Assembly: GCF_006517175.1 (NCBI RefSeq)
Contig: NZ_CP041186.1
Coordinates: forward strand, 2,879,001 to 2,943,000
Direction of reading: 5' to 3'
Length of the DNA: 64,000 nt
Source of the DNA: Persicimonas caeni
GTDB taxonomy: Bacteria; Myxococcota_A; Bradymonadia; Bradymonadales; Bradymonadaceae
A program made the translations under genes and the position numbers. The notes below the pieces were generated by a model that worked only from the letters and a program-made list of their open reading frames with translations, was not told the DNA's origin and ran no database searches. This document shows positions 9,150-16,875 of this stretch, one piece after another. Every line of letters starts with the position of its first letter. Positions within the stretch are counted from its first letter, which is position 1.

Positions 9150-9168
9150 ACCCCTAAACCCCTAACAC
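9124..9168. repeat. CCCTAAA telomere-like heptamer run
   Basis: Four to five imperfect heptamers (CCCCTAAA / CCCTAAA) occupy the end of the exosortase gene and the 22-bp gap before the VIT/vWA gene. They sit where a Shine-Dalgarno would be expected, and none is visible. The template strand is G-rich and could form a G-quadruplex. Similar runs lie at 22.27, 56.00, 56.43 and 58.61 kb. Confidence 0.8.
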
Positions 9169-9171
9169 CCC

Positions 9172-11445
9172 ATGAGCATCAAACCTCAGAAAGCAATCGC
9201 CTACGCCCTCGCTGGCATCTTCGGCATCATCTGCTCCATTGTGACGATCGGCATCCTGTTCTCGAATTTCTCGCAGGACGTGACCGACATCTCCAACCGG
9301 GCGGCCGACAACGCCAGGCGCTACGTGCACGACCAGAGCCGGCGCGAGCTCGACCGGCAGCGCACCGACAGCTCGCCGCAAGTCCGCCGCGTCGAGCCGA
9401 CGACTGAGAGGCGGCCGGGGGCGCTCGACCGGTTCCCCGACCACGGCGGCCAGATGGTGGCGACCACGCCCGACGGCCGAAAGCTGGCGCTGCCGACGGT
9501 CAAATCGGACTATAAGGTTGATATCCGCGGGGACCTGGCGACGGTGACCGTCGAGCAGCGCTTCGAGAACCCCGGCGAGGTGCCGCTCAACGCGACGTAC
9601 CAGTTTCCGATGGCCGAGGAGGCGGCGGTCTACGAGATGATCATGCGAGTGGGCGACGAGCGCATCCGCGCCGATATCCAGAAGAAAGAGGAGGCCAAGA
9701 AGACCTTCGAGAAGGCCAAATCGGAGGGCAAGTCGGCGGCGCTCTTGGAGCAGCACCGGCCCAACCTGTTCACCCAACAGGTTGCCAACCTGATGCCGGG
9801 GATGCCGGTCGACGTCACGCTGCGCTATGTGCAGACGGTCGACAAGATCGACGGGCGCTATCAGGTGGTGGTGCCGCTGGTGGTCGGCCCGCGCTTCAAC
9901 CCGGGCGACATGTCGAAGAACTTTCTGGTGGAGTCGGAGGGCGCGGGGAGCTCGAACGACGCGCAGGCCAACGACCTGCCCACCGCCCCGCCGGTCAGCG
10001 AGCTCGACGCGCCCGAGACGATCGACCCCGAGCGCGTCTCGCTGGAGGTCCGCATCGACGGCGGCGTGCCCATCCAGTCGGTCGAGAGCCCCACGCACGT
10101 CCTGGAGGTGAGCGAGCTCAACCCGCGCGACTGGCAGGTGGGCCTGGCCGAAGGGCGCACCATCGCCAACAAGCATTTCGTGCTCGACTACGGCCTCGAG
10201 GGCCAGGAGACCGACGCCGGGGTGCTGTCGTACTGGAACGAGGAGTTCAACGAGGGGTACTTCAGCGTGCTGGTCGAGCCGCCGGCCGAGCCCGCCGACG
10301 AGGATATCGTCAAGCGCGAGATGGTCTTCGTGCTCGACTGCTCCGGCTCGATGCACGGCCAGCCGATGGACGCCTCCAAAGCGTATATGCGCTTTGCGCT
10401 CAAAAACCTGCGGCCCACCGACCACTTTCGCATCATTCGCTTCAGCGACTCGGCCACCGAGTACTCCCGCGAGCCCAAGCTGGCGACCGACGCCAATATC
10501 GAGGAGGCGATCGCGTACGTGAACGACCTGAGCGGCTACGGCGGCACGATGATGACCTCGGGCATCCGACAAGCCCTCGAGGTGCCCGTGCCCGACGACA
10601 CGGTGCGCTTAGTGACCTTTTTGACCGACGGCTATATCGGCAACGAATACGAGATCATCCGCCTGGTGGGCGACAAGCTTGGCAGCGCGAGGCTCTTTGC
10701 CATGGGCGTGGGCAGCGGCGTGAACCGCTTTTTGCTCGACGAGATGGGCAAGATGGGGCGCGGCTTTACCAAGTACCTCGACCCGACGAAGGACGTCGAA
10801 GCTCAGGCCCGCGAGCTGGCCACGCGCCTGCAGACGCCGGTGCTCACCGACATCCGCATCGACTGGGGTGAGCTGGGGCCGCGCGAGCAGACGCCCGAGA
10901 AGATCCCGGATCTGTTCGCCGGCCAATCGGTCAGGGTGATGGGCCGCTACGCGACGCCGGGGACCTACGACATCGAGGTTCAGGGCAAGTCGGGCACCCG
11001 CGAGGTGACCATCCCGCTGCAGGTCGAGCTCGCCGAGGAGCCCTCCGATGGCAAGTCGGTCGAGCTCGTGTGGGCGCAGCGCACCATCGACGAGTACATG
11101 CACACGCTCACCACGCCCAACCGACTGCGGCGCACCGAGCTGACCGACGAGCAGATCAAAGAGATCGTGACCAATATGGGCCTCGACTACTCGCTCGTGA
11201 CCCAATGGACGTCGTTCGTGGCGGTCAGCGAGAAGGTGGTCAACCCGAACCCGGCGGGCGCCGCCGACGGGCAGGTGCCCGAGGCGCAGGCCGACGGCGT
11301 GACCCGCAAAGGCTACGGCCAGCGCGCCTCGTCGACGCCGCAATTCGGCGCGGCGACCGCCCACGGCACGCCCGAGCCGACCACCATCGGCGGGCTACTG
11401 CTGGCGATGCTGGCCGGTGCTTTCGGGCTGCGAAGGAAGGACTAG
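9172..11445 (+). CDS. VIT and vWA domain protein with PEP-type C-terminal sorting signal
   Basis: A 757-residue secreted protein. An N-terminal hydrophobic segment (about 8-30) acts as signal/anchor. A VIT domain spans about 90-240 and a von Willebrand A domain about 380-560, with an intact MIDAS motif DCSGS at 389-393. At the C-terminus TPEPTT (around 733-738) is followed by a hydrophobic stretch and the basic end LRRKD. This is the tripartite architecture of exosortase substrates, and the exosortase gene is directly upstream. I infer cleavage at the PEP-type motif and surface attachment. VIT/vWA proteins are known sortase or exosortase clients in other bacteria. Function may be adhesion or calcium-dependent binding. 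Confidence 0.87.
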   Translation: MSIKPQKAIAYALAGIFGIICSIVTIGILFSNFSQDVTDISNRAADNARRYVHDQSRRELDRQRTDSSPQVRRVEPTTERRPGALDRFPDHGGQMVATTPDGRKLALPTVKSDYKVDIRGDLATVTVEQRFENPGEVPLNATYQFPMAEEAAVYEMIMRVGDERIRADIQKKEEAKKTFEKAKSEGKSAALLEQHRPNLFTQQVANLMPGMPVDVTLRYVQTVDKIDGRYQVVVPLVVGPRFNPGDMSKNFLVESEGAGSSNDAQANDLPTAPPVSELDAPETIDPERVSLEVRIDGGVPIQSVESPTHVLEVSELNPRDWQVGLAEGRTIANKHFVLDYGLEGQETDAGVLSYWNEEFNEGYFSVLVEPPAEPADEDIVKREMVFVLDCSGSMHGQPMDASKAYMRFALKNLRPTDHFRIIRFSDSATEYSREPKLATDANIEEAIAYVNDLSGYGGTMMTSGIRQALEVPVPDDTVRLVTFLTDGYIGNEYEIIRLVGDKLGSARLFAMGVGSGVNRFLLDEMGKMGRGFTKYLDPTKDVEAQARELATRLQTPVLTDIRIDWGELGPREQTPEKIPDLFAGQSVRVMGRYATPGTYDIEVQGKSGTREVTIPLQVELAEEPSDGKSVELVWAQRTIDEYMHTLTTPNRLRRTELTDEQIKEIVTNMGLDYSLVTQWTSFVAVSEKVVNPNPAGAADGQVPEAQADGVTRKGYGQRASSTPQFGAATAHGTPEPTTIGGLLLAMLAGAFGLRRKD

Positions 11446-11504
11446 GAGGCAGCGCTTCCAGCGCTGGGAGCGCGCCCTTTTGGAGGCAGCGCTTCCAGCG
11501 CTGG
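11445..11504. repeat. Tandem pair of GGAGGCAGCGC palindromic elements
   Basis: Two identical 23-bp copies (11445-11467 and 11482-11504) begin with GGAGGCAGCGCTTCC and contain the palindrome TTCCAGCGCTGGAA in the second copy. They fill the gap between two convergent genes (stops at 11445 and 11514). A related hairpin with the same GGAGGCAGCGC arm follows the bilin reductase gene at 26617. They are probably a dispersed extragenic palindrome also used as a transcript end. Confidence 0.7.
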
Positions 11505-11513
11505 AAAAGCCGT

Positions 11514-13193
11514 TTACGGCACAAAAACCACCCCACGCTGGTCACGCGGAGGCGTCCCGCCGGCGATCGAGAAAGCGTAGGGCTGGGCAAACCCGAGCCA
11601 CTCGACCTGCAGCAGCCCACCGAGCCGGTATGCGCCCCGGTCGGCCTCGCCGCCGCTCACGTCGGTGAGGTCGACGTCGGCTTGCCACCACGACCGCTGT
11701 GTGCGGGGCAGCGGGGCGACGTCCTTGTTCAGGTACTCCTCAGTCGTTCGATACAGGTAGGCGCCGCCGGTCGCGCAGGCCAGACGCTCGTAGTCGGCGA
11801 CGGGGCCGAGGCGGCCGTCCTCGTTGCGTTGGGGCATGCAATAGGTCTCCGAGGGCGCATTCGACGGCTCGCCGACCGCGGAGGCGTAGCCGCGCGGCGT
11901 GCGGCACGTCTCGTAGTTTTTACACTCGTCGTCGGAGGTGCAGGGGTCCTGGCCCTGGTGGTACGTCGGGTCGTCTCGATACGCATCTGCTTCGTCGCGC
12001 ATCGGGTCGAAGTGGACGACGAAGACTCGAACACCAACGCTGGTCGCTGCCTGGATGACGTCGTCGATGCCCACCGCGTCGTTGCCGCGCATGTCGTCCG
12101 GGCCGTCGACGACCAGCACGAGCGTCTTCTGGGCGTCGGCGGGCTCGGCGACGCCGGCCTGCGACAGCGCGGTGTCGGTGTAGTCGTTCTCGAGCAGCGA
12201 GACTGCTGCCTCGTAGACGTTGGCGCGCGAGGGCCCTGCCTGCTCCTGCTCGTAGCTGTCGACGGCGTCGTCTGCGAAGCCCGAACCGGCGGCCACCCAA
12301 TCGGGCTGACTATGCGCTCGCGGCGCGGTGTCAGCGGCGTTGAACGACCAGAGGCCGAAATAGCTCTGTTGGCCGTCCATCATGGCCAGTCGAGCCACGG
12401 CCTGCCAACTCCCCATGGTGTCCTCGACGGCATCGAAGAGCCGGTCGTTCGGGTCGGTCGCCACGGCCGAGTCGCGCAAGTCGACCGGCCCGGCGTCGGT
12501 CGTGCCGTCGCCGTCGGCGTCATAGGCGTCGGTGGTGCCGGCCAACCGGACGCCGTCGAGGCTGTGCGCGTCCTCGACGAGCATGCCGAAGACCTGCGCG
12601 CCAGCGGGCTGCGCCAAAAACTCCACCGAGTCCGGCTGCGTGCCGACCGCGAGCGTGGCGTCGCGGTAGCAGCGTCGGAGCGCGGCATCTTCTTCGAGGT
12701 CATACGCCGGCGCAAAGCCACAGCTAAATCCATCGGCACAATCGGCGTCACTCTCGCAAGCGAGGTCGGCCGACGCGAACAGCGCGCCGCGGTCCAGCGT
12801 CAGGTTCTCGGGCTGCAAGTCGAGCGGCTCGCCGCCGACCCAATCGCCCTCGGCGATGGGCTGTGCGTTCATATCGGTGAGCACGAATCGAAGCGTCGTC
12901 TCTCCCGAGCCCGCCCCGCACGCCTCCTGCGACGCCGAGAACGCGGCCGTCTCGATCGGCCCGATGTTGCTCTGCTCGTCGAGCCGGCACTCGCCGCCCC
13001 CCGAGCCCGAAGACGCGCAACGAAGTCCCACACCACAATCGGCCTGTGTCTGGCACGCCTCCCCCACCCCCTCGGGTCCTTCCCTCAGCGGCGGCTCATC
13101 TCCGCCACCAGAACCGCACGCGGCCAGGCTCATCGCCACACCGAACACGGCGAGTACGTGCCACGAAGAACGCTTTTGCGAACACATCATCAT
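11514..13193 (-). CDS. Secreted lipoprotein with Cys-rich repeats and vWA-like region
   Basis: A 559-residue lipoprotein of unknown function. The start MMMCSQKRSS leads into a hydrophobic signal and lipobox SLAAC near residue 26, then a Gly-rich linker. CxxxxDC-type disulfide-rich segments occur near the start (CQTQADCGVGLRC), at about 115-130 and late in the protein (CTSDDECKNYETC). They resemble the small cysteine modules of myxobacterial-type lipoproteins. Residues about 355-410 (KTLVLVVDGPDDM, VRVFVVHFDP) look like a degenerate vWA fold. GGGGA 8 bases upstream of 13193 supports this start. Convergent with the VIT/vWA gene; outer-membrane location inferred. Confidence 0.7.
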   Translation of the reverse strand: MMMCSQKRSSWHVLAVFGVAMSLAACGSGGGDEPPLREGPEGVGEACQTQADCGVGLRCASSGSGGGECRLDEQSNIGPIETAAFSASQEACGAGSGETTLRFVLTDMNAQPIAEGDWVGGEPLDLQPENLTLDRGALFASADLACESDADCADGFSCGFAPAYDLEEDAALRRCYRDATLAVGTQPDSVEFLAQPAGAQVFGMLVEDAHSLDGVRLAGTTDAYDADGDGTTDAGPVDLRDSAVATDPNDRLFDAVEDTMGSWQAVARLAMMDGQQSYFGLWSFNAADTAPRAHSQPDWVAAGSGFADDAVDSYEQEQAGPSRANVYEAAVSLLENDYTDTALSQAGVAEPADAQKTLVLVVDGPDDMRGNDAVGIDDVIQAATSVGVRVFVVHFDPMRDEADAYRDDPTYHQGQDPCTSDDECKNYETCRTPRGYASAVGEPSNAPSETYCMPQRNEDGRLGPVADYERLACATGGAYLYRTTEEYLNKDVAPLPRTQRSWWQADVDLTDVSGGEADRGAYRLGGLLQVEWLGFAQPYAFSIAGGTPPRDQRGVVFVP

Positions 13194-13423
13194 TTGATTT
13201 CCCCACGAGTGATTTCGAGTTGGATTCGGCTCACCGTAGAGCAATCGAGTACGCAGGGCAAACGGGTCGATTGGCCTCTCGTTGCCCCCTTCGACAAGCC
13301 CCACATCTCCTGCTAATCTCACCTCACTTTCGCAGTAGTATCAGTTTCCCCGACATCTTGGGCGGGGGGTATCGATAAGGACGCGCCGCCATGGGTGCGT
13401 CGTATCTACGAGATGGAGGTGAC

Positions 13424-13867
13424 ATGACCTTTCTACGACACCGCGCATACCTGATGGCGCTGTGTGTCTGCCTGTTGCTCGGAGCGGCCTGCTCCGACGA
13501 TCCCGACGAGAGTCCCGGCGAGCTGGTCGACAGCGGCCAAGACGTGGGCGCCGACACGGCTGATGTGGGCGTCGACGCCGACGTCGCGCCGCAGCCCGAC
13601 ACGGGCCCAGACGCCGACCCGGATCCAGACACGGGACCAGACGCCGACACCGGACCAGACACAGACACCGGACCAGACGCCGACACGGGCACGGCCACCG
13701 GCCTGCGCCTGGAGGGCACGCTTGTGCCCAACGGCGGGCTGTCGATGAGCCGCAGCTTCACGCTGTCGGGCCGGTTGAGCCCGGGCATGCCCACGCAGAA
13801 GAGTACGAGCGCGAGCTTTGCGCTCGAGCTGACACCGGCGACAGGCAAGACGGACGATGCGAATTGA
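13424..13867 (+). CDS. Small lipoprotein with Asp-rich GPDADT repeats
   Basis: 147 residues: a signal peptide with lipobox LLGAAC (Cys near residue 22), then an acidic low-complexity linker built from repeated DTGPDAD units (about 55-90), then a short C-terminal domain with no recognised family. GGAGG just upstream of ATG 13424 decides the start. The linker is encoded by an in-frame minisatellite, so its length probably varies between strains. Acidic linkers of this kind are common in lipoproteins of Myxococcota-like bacteria. It lies 85 bp upstream of the long coiled-coil protein and may be co-transcribed with it. Confidence 0.7.
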   Translation: MTFLRHRAYLMALCVCLLLGAACSDDPDESPGELVDSGQDVGADTADVGVDADVAPQPDTGPDADPDPDTGPDADTGPDTDTGPDADTGTATGLRLEGTLVPNGGLSMSRSFTLSGRLSPGMPTQKSTSASFALELTPATGKTDDAN

Positions 13868-13952
13868 ATGGCGTGCGAGACCATCCCTGCTCTCGTCGCC
13901 TTCGGTGCGAGTGCATCCCTGCTCTCGCCGTGACAAATAGGAGAAATGACAG
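13868..13952. repeat. Short direct repeat CATCCCTGCTCTCG
   Basis: The 85-bp gap before the coiled-coil protein gene contains two copies of CATCCCTGCTCTCG (13883 and 13913), 30 bp apart. It also holds the ribosome site AGGAG about 9 bases before the ATG at 13953. The repeat may be an operator or a small duplication; nothing decides between these. Confidence 0.45.
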
Positions 13953-15938
13953 ATGAATGGACGATATCAAGCAGCACTGCTGACCATGCTCTTGTGCCTT
14001 GGCCTGTCGGCCACGGCCTTCGCCCAGGTCCCCGCCACGATGACCTACCACGGCAAGCTGACCGACGGCGCCGGCCAACCGGTCGACACCACCGTCGGGG
14101 CGACCTTCCATATCTACGACGCCGCAACCGGCGGCAGTGAAGTATGGTCAGAAGAGTTTTCCACAGTCGATGTGAACAACGGCAGCTTCACCGTCCAGCT
14201 CGGCGCCAACCAGGCGCTCGACAACGTGTTCGACGGCAGCGCCTACTGGCTCGAGATCTCCGTCGACGGCGAGACGCTCAGCCCCAGGACGCCCATCGAG
14301 TCGGTGCCGTACGCGCTGCGCGCCGACAAGGCCAACAAGGCCGACGACGCGGACACGCTCGGCGGCCAGACCGCCTCTGACATCACCGCGGCCGCCCCCT
14401 CGACTGCCGCCGACCTCGCCTACGACAACACCCAGAGTGGGCTGACCGGCTCGGACGTGCAGGCCGCCCTCGACGAGCTCGCCCAGCTTCGCGCACGGGT
14501 CGACGCGCTCGAGGCGAGCATGCAGGATTCGAGCGGCAACGCGGTGACGCTGGCCGACCTAGACGCGCGAATTGCGGCGAACGCGGGTGATATTTCGACG
14601 AATGCCGGCGACATTTCGTCGCTTCAGACGAACGTGTCGACGAACACGAGCGACATCTCCTCGCTGCAGTCCAGCGTGTCGACGAACACGAGCGATATCT
14701 CCTCGCTCCAAACCAACCTGTCGTCGCTGGAAACCACCGTCTCGGGCAACACGACCGATATCTCCTCGCTGCAGTCCAGCGTGTCGGCCAACGCCACTGA
14801 TATTTCCTCGCTGCAGTCCAGCGTCTCCGGAAACACGAGCGATATTGCGACGCTGCAAACCACCGTGTCGGGCAACTCCAGCGACATCGCCTCGTTGCAG
14901 GCCGACGTGGCGAACAACGGGAACGCAATCTCGACGAATTACTCGACCATCGCCGCCAACCAGACCGACATTGCGGCCAACGCCAACGATATCTCGACCA
15001 ACGCCTCGGCCATCGCGACGAATAGCTCGGCCATCGCCACCAGCCAGACCGATATCGCGGCCAACGCCTCGGCCATCGCGACGAATGGCTCGGCCATCGC
15101 CGCCAACCAGACCGATATCGCGGCCAACGCCAGCGATATCTCGACCAATGCTTCGGCCATTGCGACGAATGGCTCGGCCATCGCCACCAACCAGACCGAT
15201 ATTTCGAACAACGAATCGAATATCCAGGCCAACTTCACCGCCATCAGCGCGCTCGAGACGCTGACTCAGGATATGAGTCGCACCACCATCAACGGTCAGC
15301 CGTCGGTAGCGTTTACCGGGGTGAATGTGCATGTGCGCAACGGATTGGGCGCGACGGATGGTGATACCGGCAATGGCCCGCAGGTCAACGGAGTGGGCAA
15401 TTTGGTCGTGGGGTATGATGAGGCGCGGTCCACGAATAGCGACAAGAGTGGGTCGCACAACGTCGTGATCGGCGACGACCACAACTACACCAGCTACGCC
15501 AGCCTCGTCAGTGGCCTCCGGCACAAAGCTACTGCGAAATACTCCACCGTAATTGGCGGCCTTAATAACCATGCGTCCGGCGACTACGCTTTCATCGGAG
15601 GGGGGTACAACCACAGCGCGTCCGGCACCGCCGCAGTGGTCGTCGGAGGGAACGATAGCAAGGCATTGGGCAGCTCGTCCACGGTCGTGGGAGGTTTCGT
15701 CAACACGGCGCACAGTTCAAATTCCACGGTCAGCGGGGGCGACCATAATAATGCGAACGGCTTTATATCCACAATCAGCGGTGGGGCGTATAACACTACA
15801 TCGGGCCGCGCCTCCTCAGTCAGCGGCGGCAGATCCAACACCGCCTCGGGCGACCACTCCTCGGTCAGTGGCGGCAACGGCCGCAGCGCGGGCGGGCCCT
15901 ACGACTGGCGAGCCGGGGGAATCTGGGAGACCGAGTAA
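13953..15938 (+). CDS. Long secreted coiled-coil protein with YadA-like head repeats
   Basis: 661 residues. Signal peptide about 1-24 (AFA/Q). Residues 30-130 form a beta-rich domain (TYHGKLTDGAG, ESVPYALRADKA) common in secreted structural proteins. Residues about 200-420 are a chain of 7- and 14-residue repeats of the type NTSDISSLQSSVS, then NASAIATNGSAIAANQTDI, typical of a trimeric coiled-coil stalk. Residues about 500-655 consist of GNNxASGxxSSVSGG-like repeats as in the left-handed beta-roll head of YadA-family adhesins. The order is reversed relative to trimeric autotransporters (head at the C-terminus) and no membrane anchor follows. A strong hairpin terminator lies downstream. Confidence 0.75.
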   Translation: MNGRYQAALLTMLLCLGLSATAFAQVPATMTYHGKLTDGAGQPVDTTVGATFHIYDAATGGSEVWSEEFSTVDVNNGSFTVQLGANQALDNVFDGSAYWLEISVDGETLSPRTPIESVPYALRADKANKADDADTLGGQTASDITAAAPSTAADLAYDNTQSGLTGSDVQAALDELAQLRARVDALEASMQDSSGNAVTLADLDARIAANAGDISTNAGDISSLQTNVSTNTSDISSLQSSVSTNTSDISSLQTNLSSLETTVSGNTTDISSLQSSVSANATDISSLQSSVSGNTSDIATLQTTVSGNSSDIASLQADVANNGNAISTNYSTIAANQTDIAANANDISTNASAIATNSSAIATSQTDIAANASAIATNGSAIAANQTDIAANASDISTNASAIATNGSAIATNQTDISNNESNIQANFTAISALETLTQDMSRTTINGQPSVAFTGVNVHVRNGLGATDGDTGNGPQVNGVGNLVVGYDEARSTNSDKSGSHNVVIGDDHNYTSYASLVSGLRHKATAKYSTVIGGLNNHASGDYAFIGGGYNHSASGTAAVVVGGNDSKALGSSSTVVGGFVNTAHSSNSTVSGGDHNNANGFISTISGGAYNTTSGRASSVSGGRSNTASGDHSSVSGGNGRSAGGPYDWRAGGIWETE

Positions 15939-16012
15939 TCCGCCCCCCCGTGAACGTGCACGTGCACCTGAACGTGAACGGCAGTTAACTCTGCAATACG
16001 CACGACAACGAC

Positions 16013-16057
16013 AAAGGGCCTCGAGTCGCGCTGATGAGCACGATTCGAGGCCCTTTT
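16013..16057 (+). terminator. Intrinsic terminator after the YadA-like protein gene
   Basis: A 16-bp stem (AAAGGGCCTCGAGTCG at 16013-16028, pairing with 16041-16056, one G-T wobble) with a 12-base loop, ending in TTTT. It is 75 bp past the stop codon. It is a classical Rho-independent terminator, symmetrical enough to work in both directions. Confidence 0.85.
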
Positions 16058-16338
16058 GCGTTCGTGTGCTCATTGCTGCCCGAAAGGCCGTTTACGTGCA
16101 CGTGCACGGGAACGTTGACGACTCCGACTTCGACGTCGAGACAGCTCACACCGCCGCCGACATCACCGCGGATGCCCCTGCACCCGCCGCGCCGTCACTC
16201 GGTCGCGGTGTGAACGACCACGCCCCCTTCGCGTAGCAACCCGAGCGTGGCGCGAACGACCATACACCCTTCCCATTACGACACGACCGTCACGCTGAAC
16301 GGCATCGGGTCCTCCCGCGCGGGATTCGACCGCGAGTC
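16058..16338. other. Noncoding stretch before the palindrome array
   Basis: About 280 bp with no supported gene. It contains one ACGTGCACGTGCAC run (16095-16108), matched by another near 15955-15968 on the far side of the terminator. Open frames here have no start context, family motif or codon pattern like the neighbours. Confidence 0.5.
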
Positions 16339-16741
16339 AAAGGACCATGGGTCCTTCGGCGTCGCGGTCGGGTTGCGTGCAAAAGGACCATGGGTCCTTC
16401 CGCGCGGCGGCCGGGTTGCGATTAGAAGGACCATGCGTCCTTCCGCTTGCGAGCGAGTTGTGTGGAAAAGGACCACGGGTCCTTCAGTGCGGCGGCCCGG
16501 TTGCGTGCAGAAGGACCCTAGGTCCTTCAGTGCGGCGGTGGGATTGTGATCGAAAGGACGCTGGGTCCTTCCGCGTGCGGTCGAGTTGCGTACAGAAGGA
16601 CCCGGGGTCCTTCGGCGCGGCGGTCGGGTTGCGTGCAAAAGGACCGTGGGTCCTTCGGTGCGGCGGTCGGGTCGCGATTGGGAGGACCCTGGGTCCTTCG
16701 GTGCGGCGGTCGGGTTGCGTGCGAAAGGACCCTGGGTCCTT
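16339..16741. repeat. Tandem array of ten palindromes AAGGACCnnnGGTCCTT, period about 43 bp
   Basis: Ten 17-bp palindromes start at 16339, 16382, 16425, 16467, 16511, 16554, 16596, 16639, 16682 and 16725. Spacings are 43, 43, 42, 44, 43, 42, 43, 43 and 43. The arms are almost invariant, while the central triplet varies (ATG, ATG, ATG, ACG, CTA, CTG, CGG, GTG, CTG, CTG). Copies 3, 6 and 9 have one arm mismatch. The about 26-bp linkers are partly conserved (GTGCGGCGGTCGGGTTGCGT type). The period is not a multiple of three, so this is not a coding repeat. It lacks the unique spacers of a CRISPR array. Possible roles: phased protein-binding sites or an RNA hairpin ladder. Confidence 0.95.
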
Positions 16742-16775
16742 CGGCGCCGCGCGGGCGGCTTGCGATTGGACGGCA

Positions 16776-16840
16776 AAGGGCCTCCTCGGTCCCTCTCCTT
16801 GGTCCTCTCCTCCCTGCGCTTCGCTTCGGGGGAGAGGAAA
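16776..16840. repeat. CT-rich extragenic hairpin element (copy 1)
   Basis: Contains TCCTCTCC at 16803-16810 pairing with GGAGAGGA at 16831-16838, separated by a loop containing GCGCTTCGCTTCGGG. The same element, in several copies and both orientations, fills 28.97-29.26 kb. It lies 36 bp beyond the stop of the following minus-strand gene and could end its transcript. Confidence 0.7.
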
Positions 16841-16875
16841 ATGTCGTGTGGGTGTGATTTTGTGGTGGCTCGAGG

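Noticed and set aside
9124-9168. True telomere or replicon end
   Set aside because: Only a few imperfect heptamers inside a continuous gene-dense region; genes continue on both sides.
11070-13316. Plus-strand frame of about 750 codons overlapping the VIT/vWA gene and the lipoprotein gene
   Set aside because: It overlaps two well-supported genes and shows no family motifs or ribosome site.
16339-16741. CRISPR array
   Set aside because: Repeats are palindromic 17-mers with partly conserved linkers of similar sequence, not unique spacers, and no cas genes are present.
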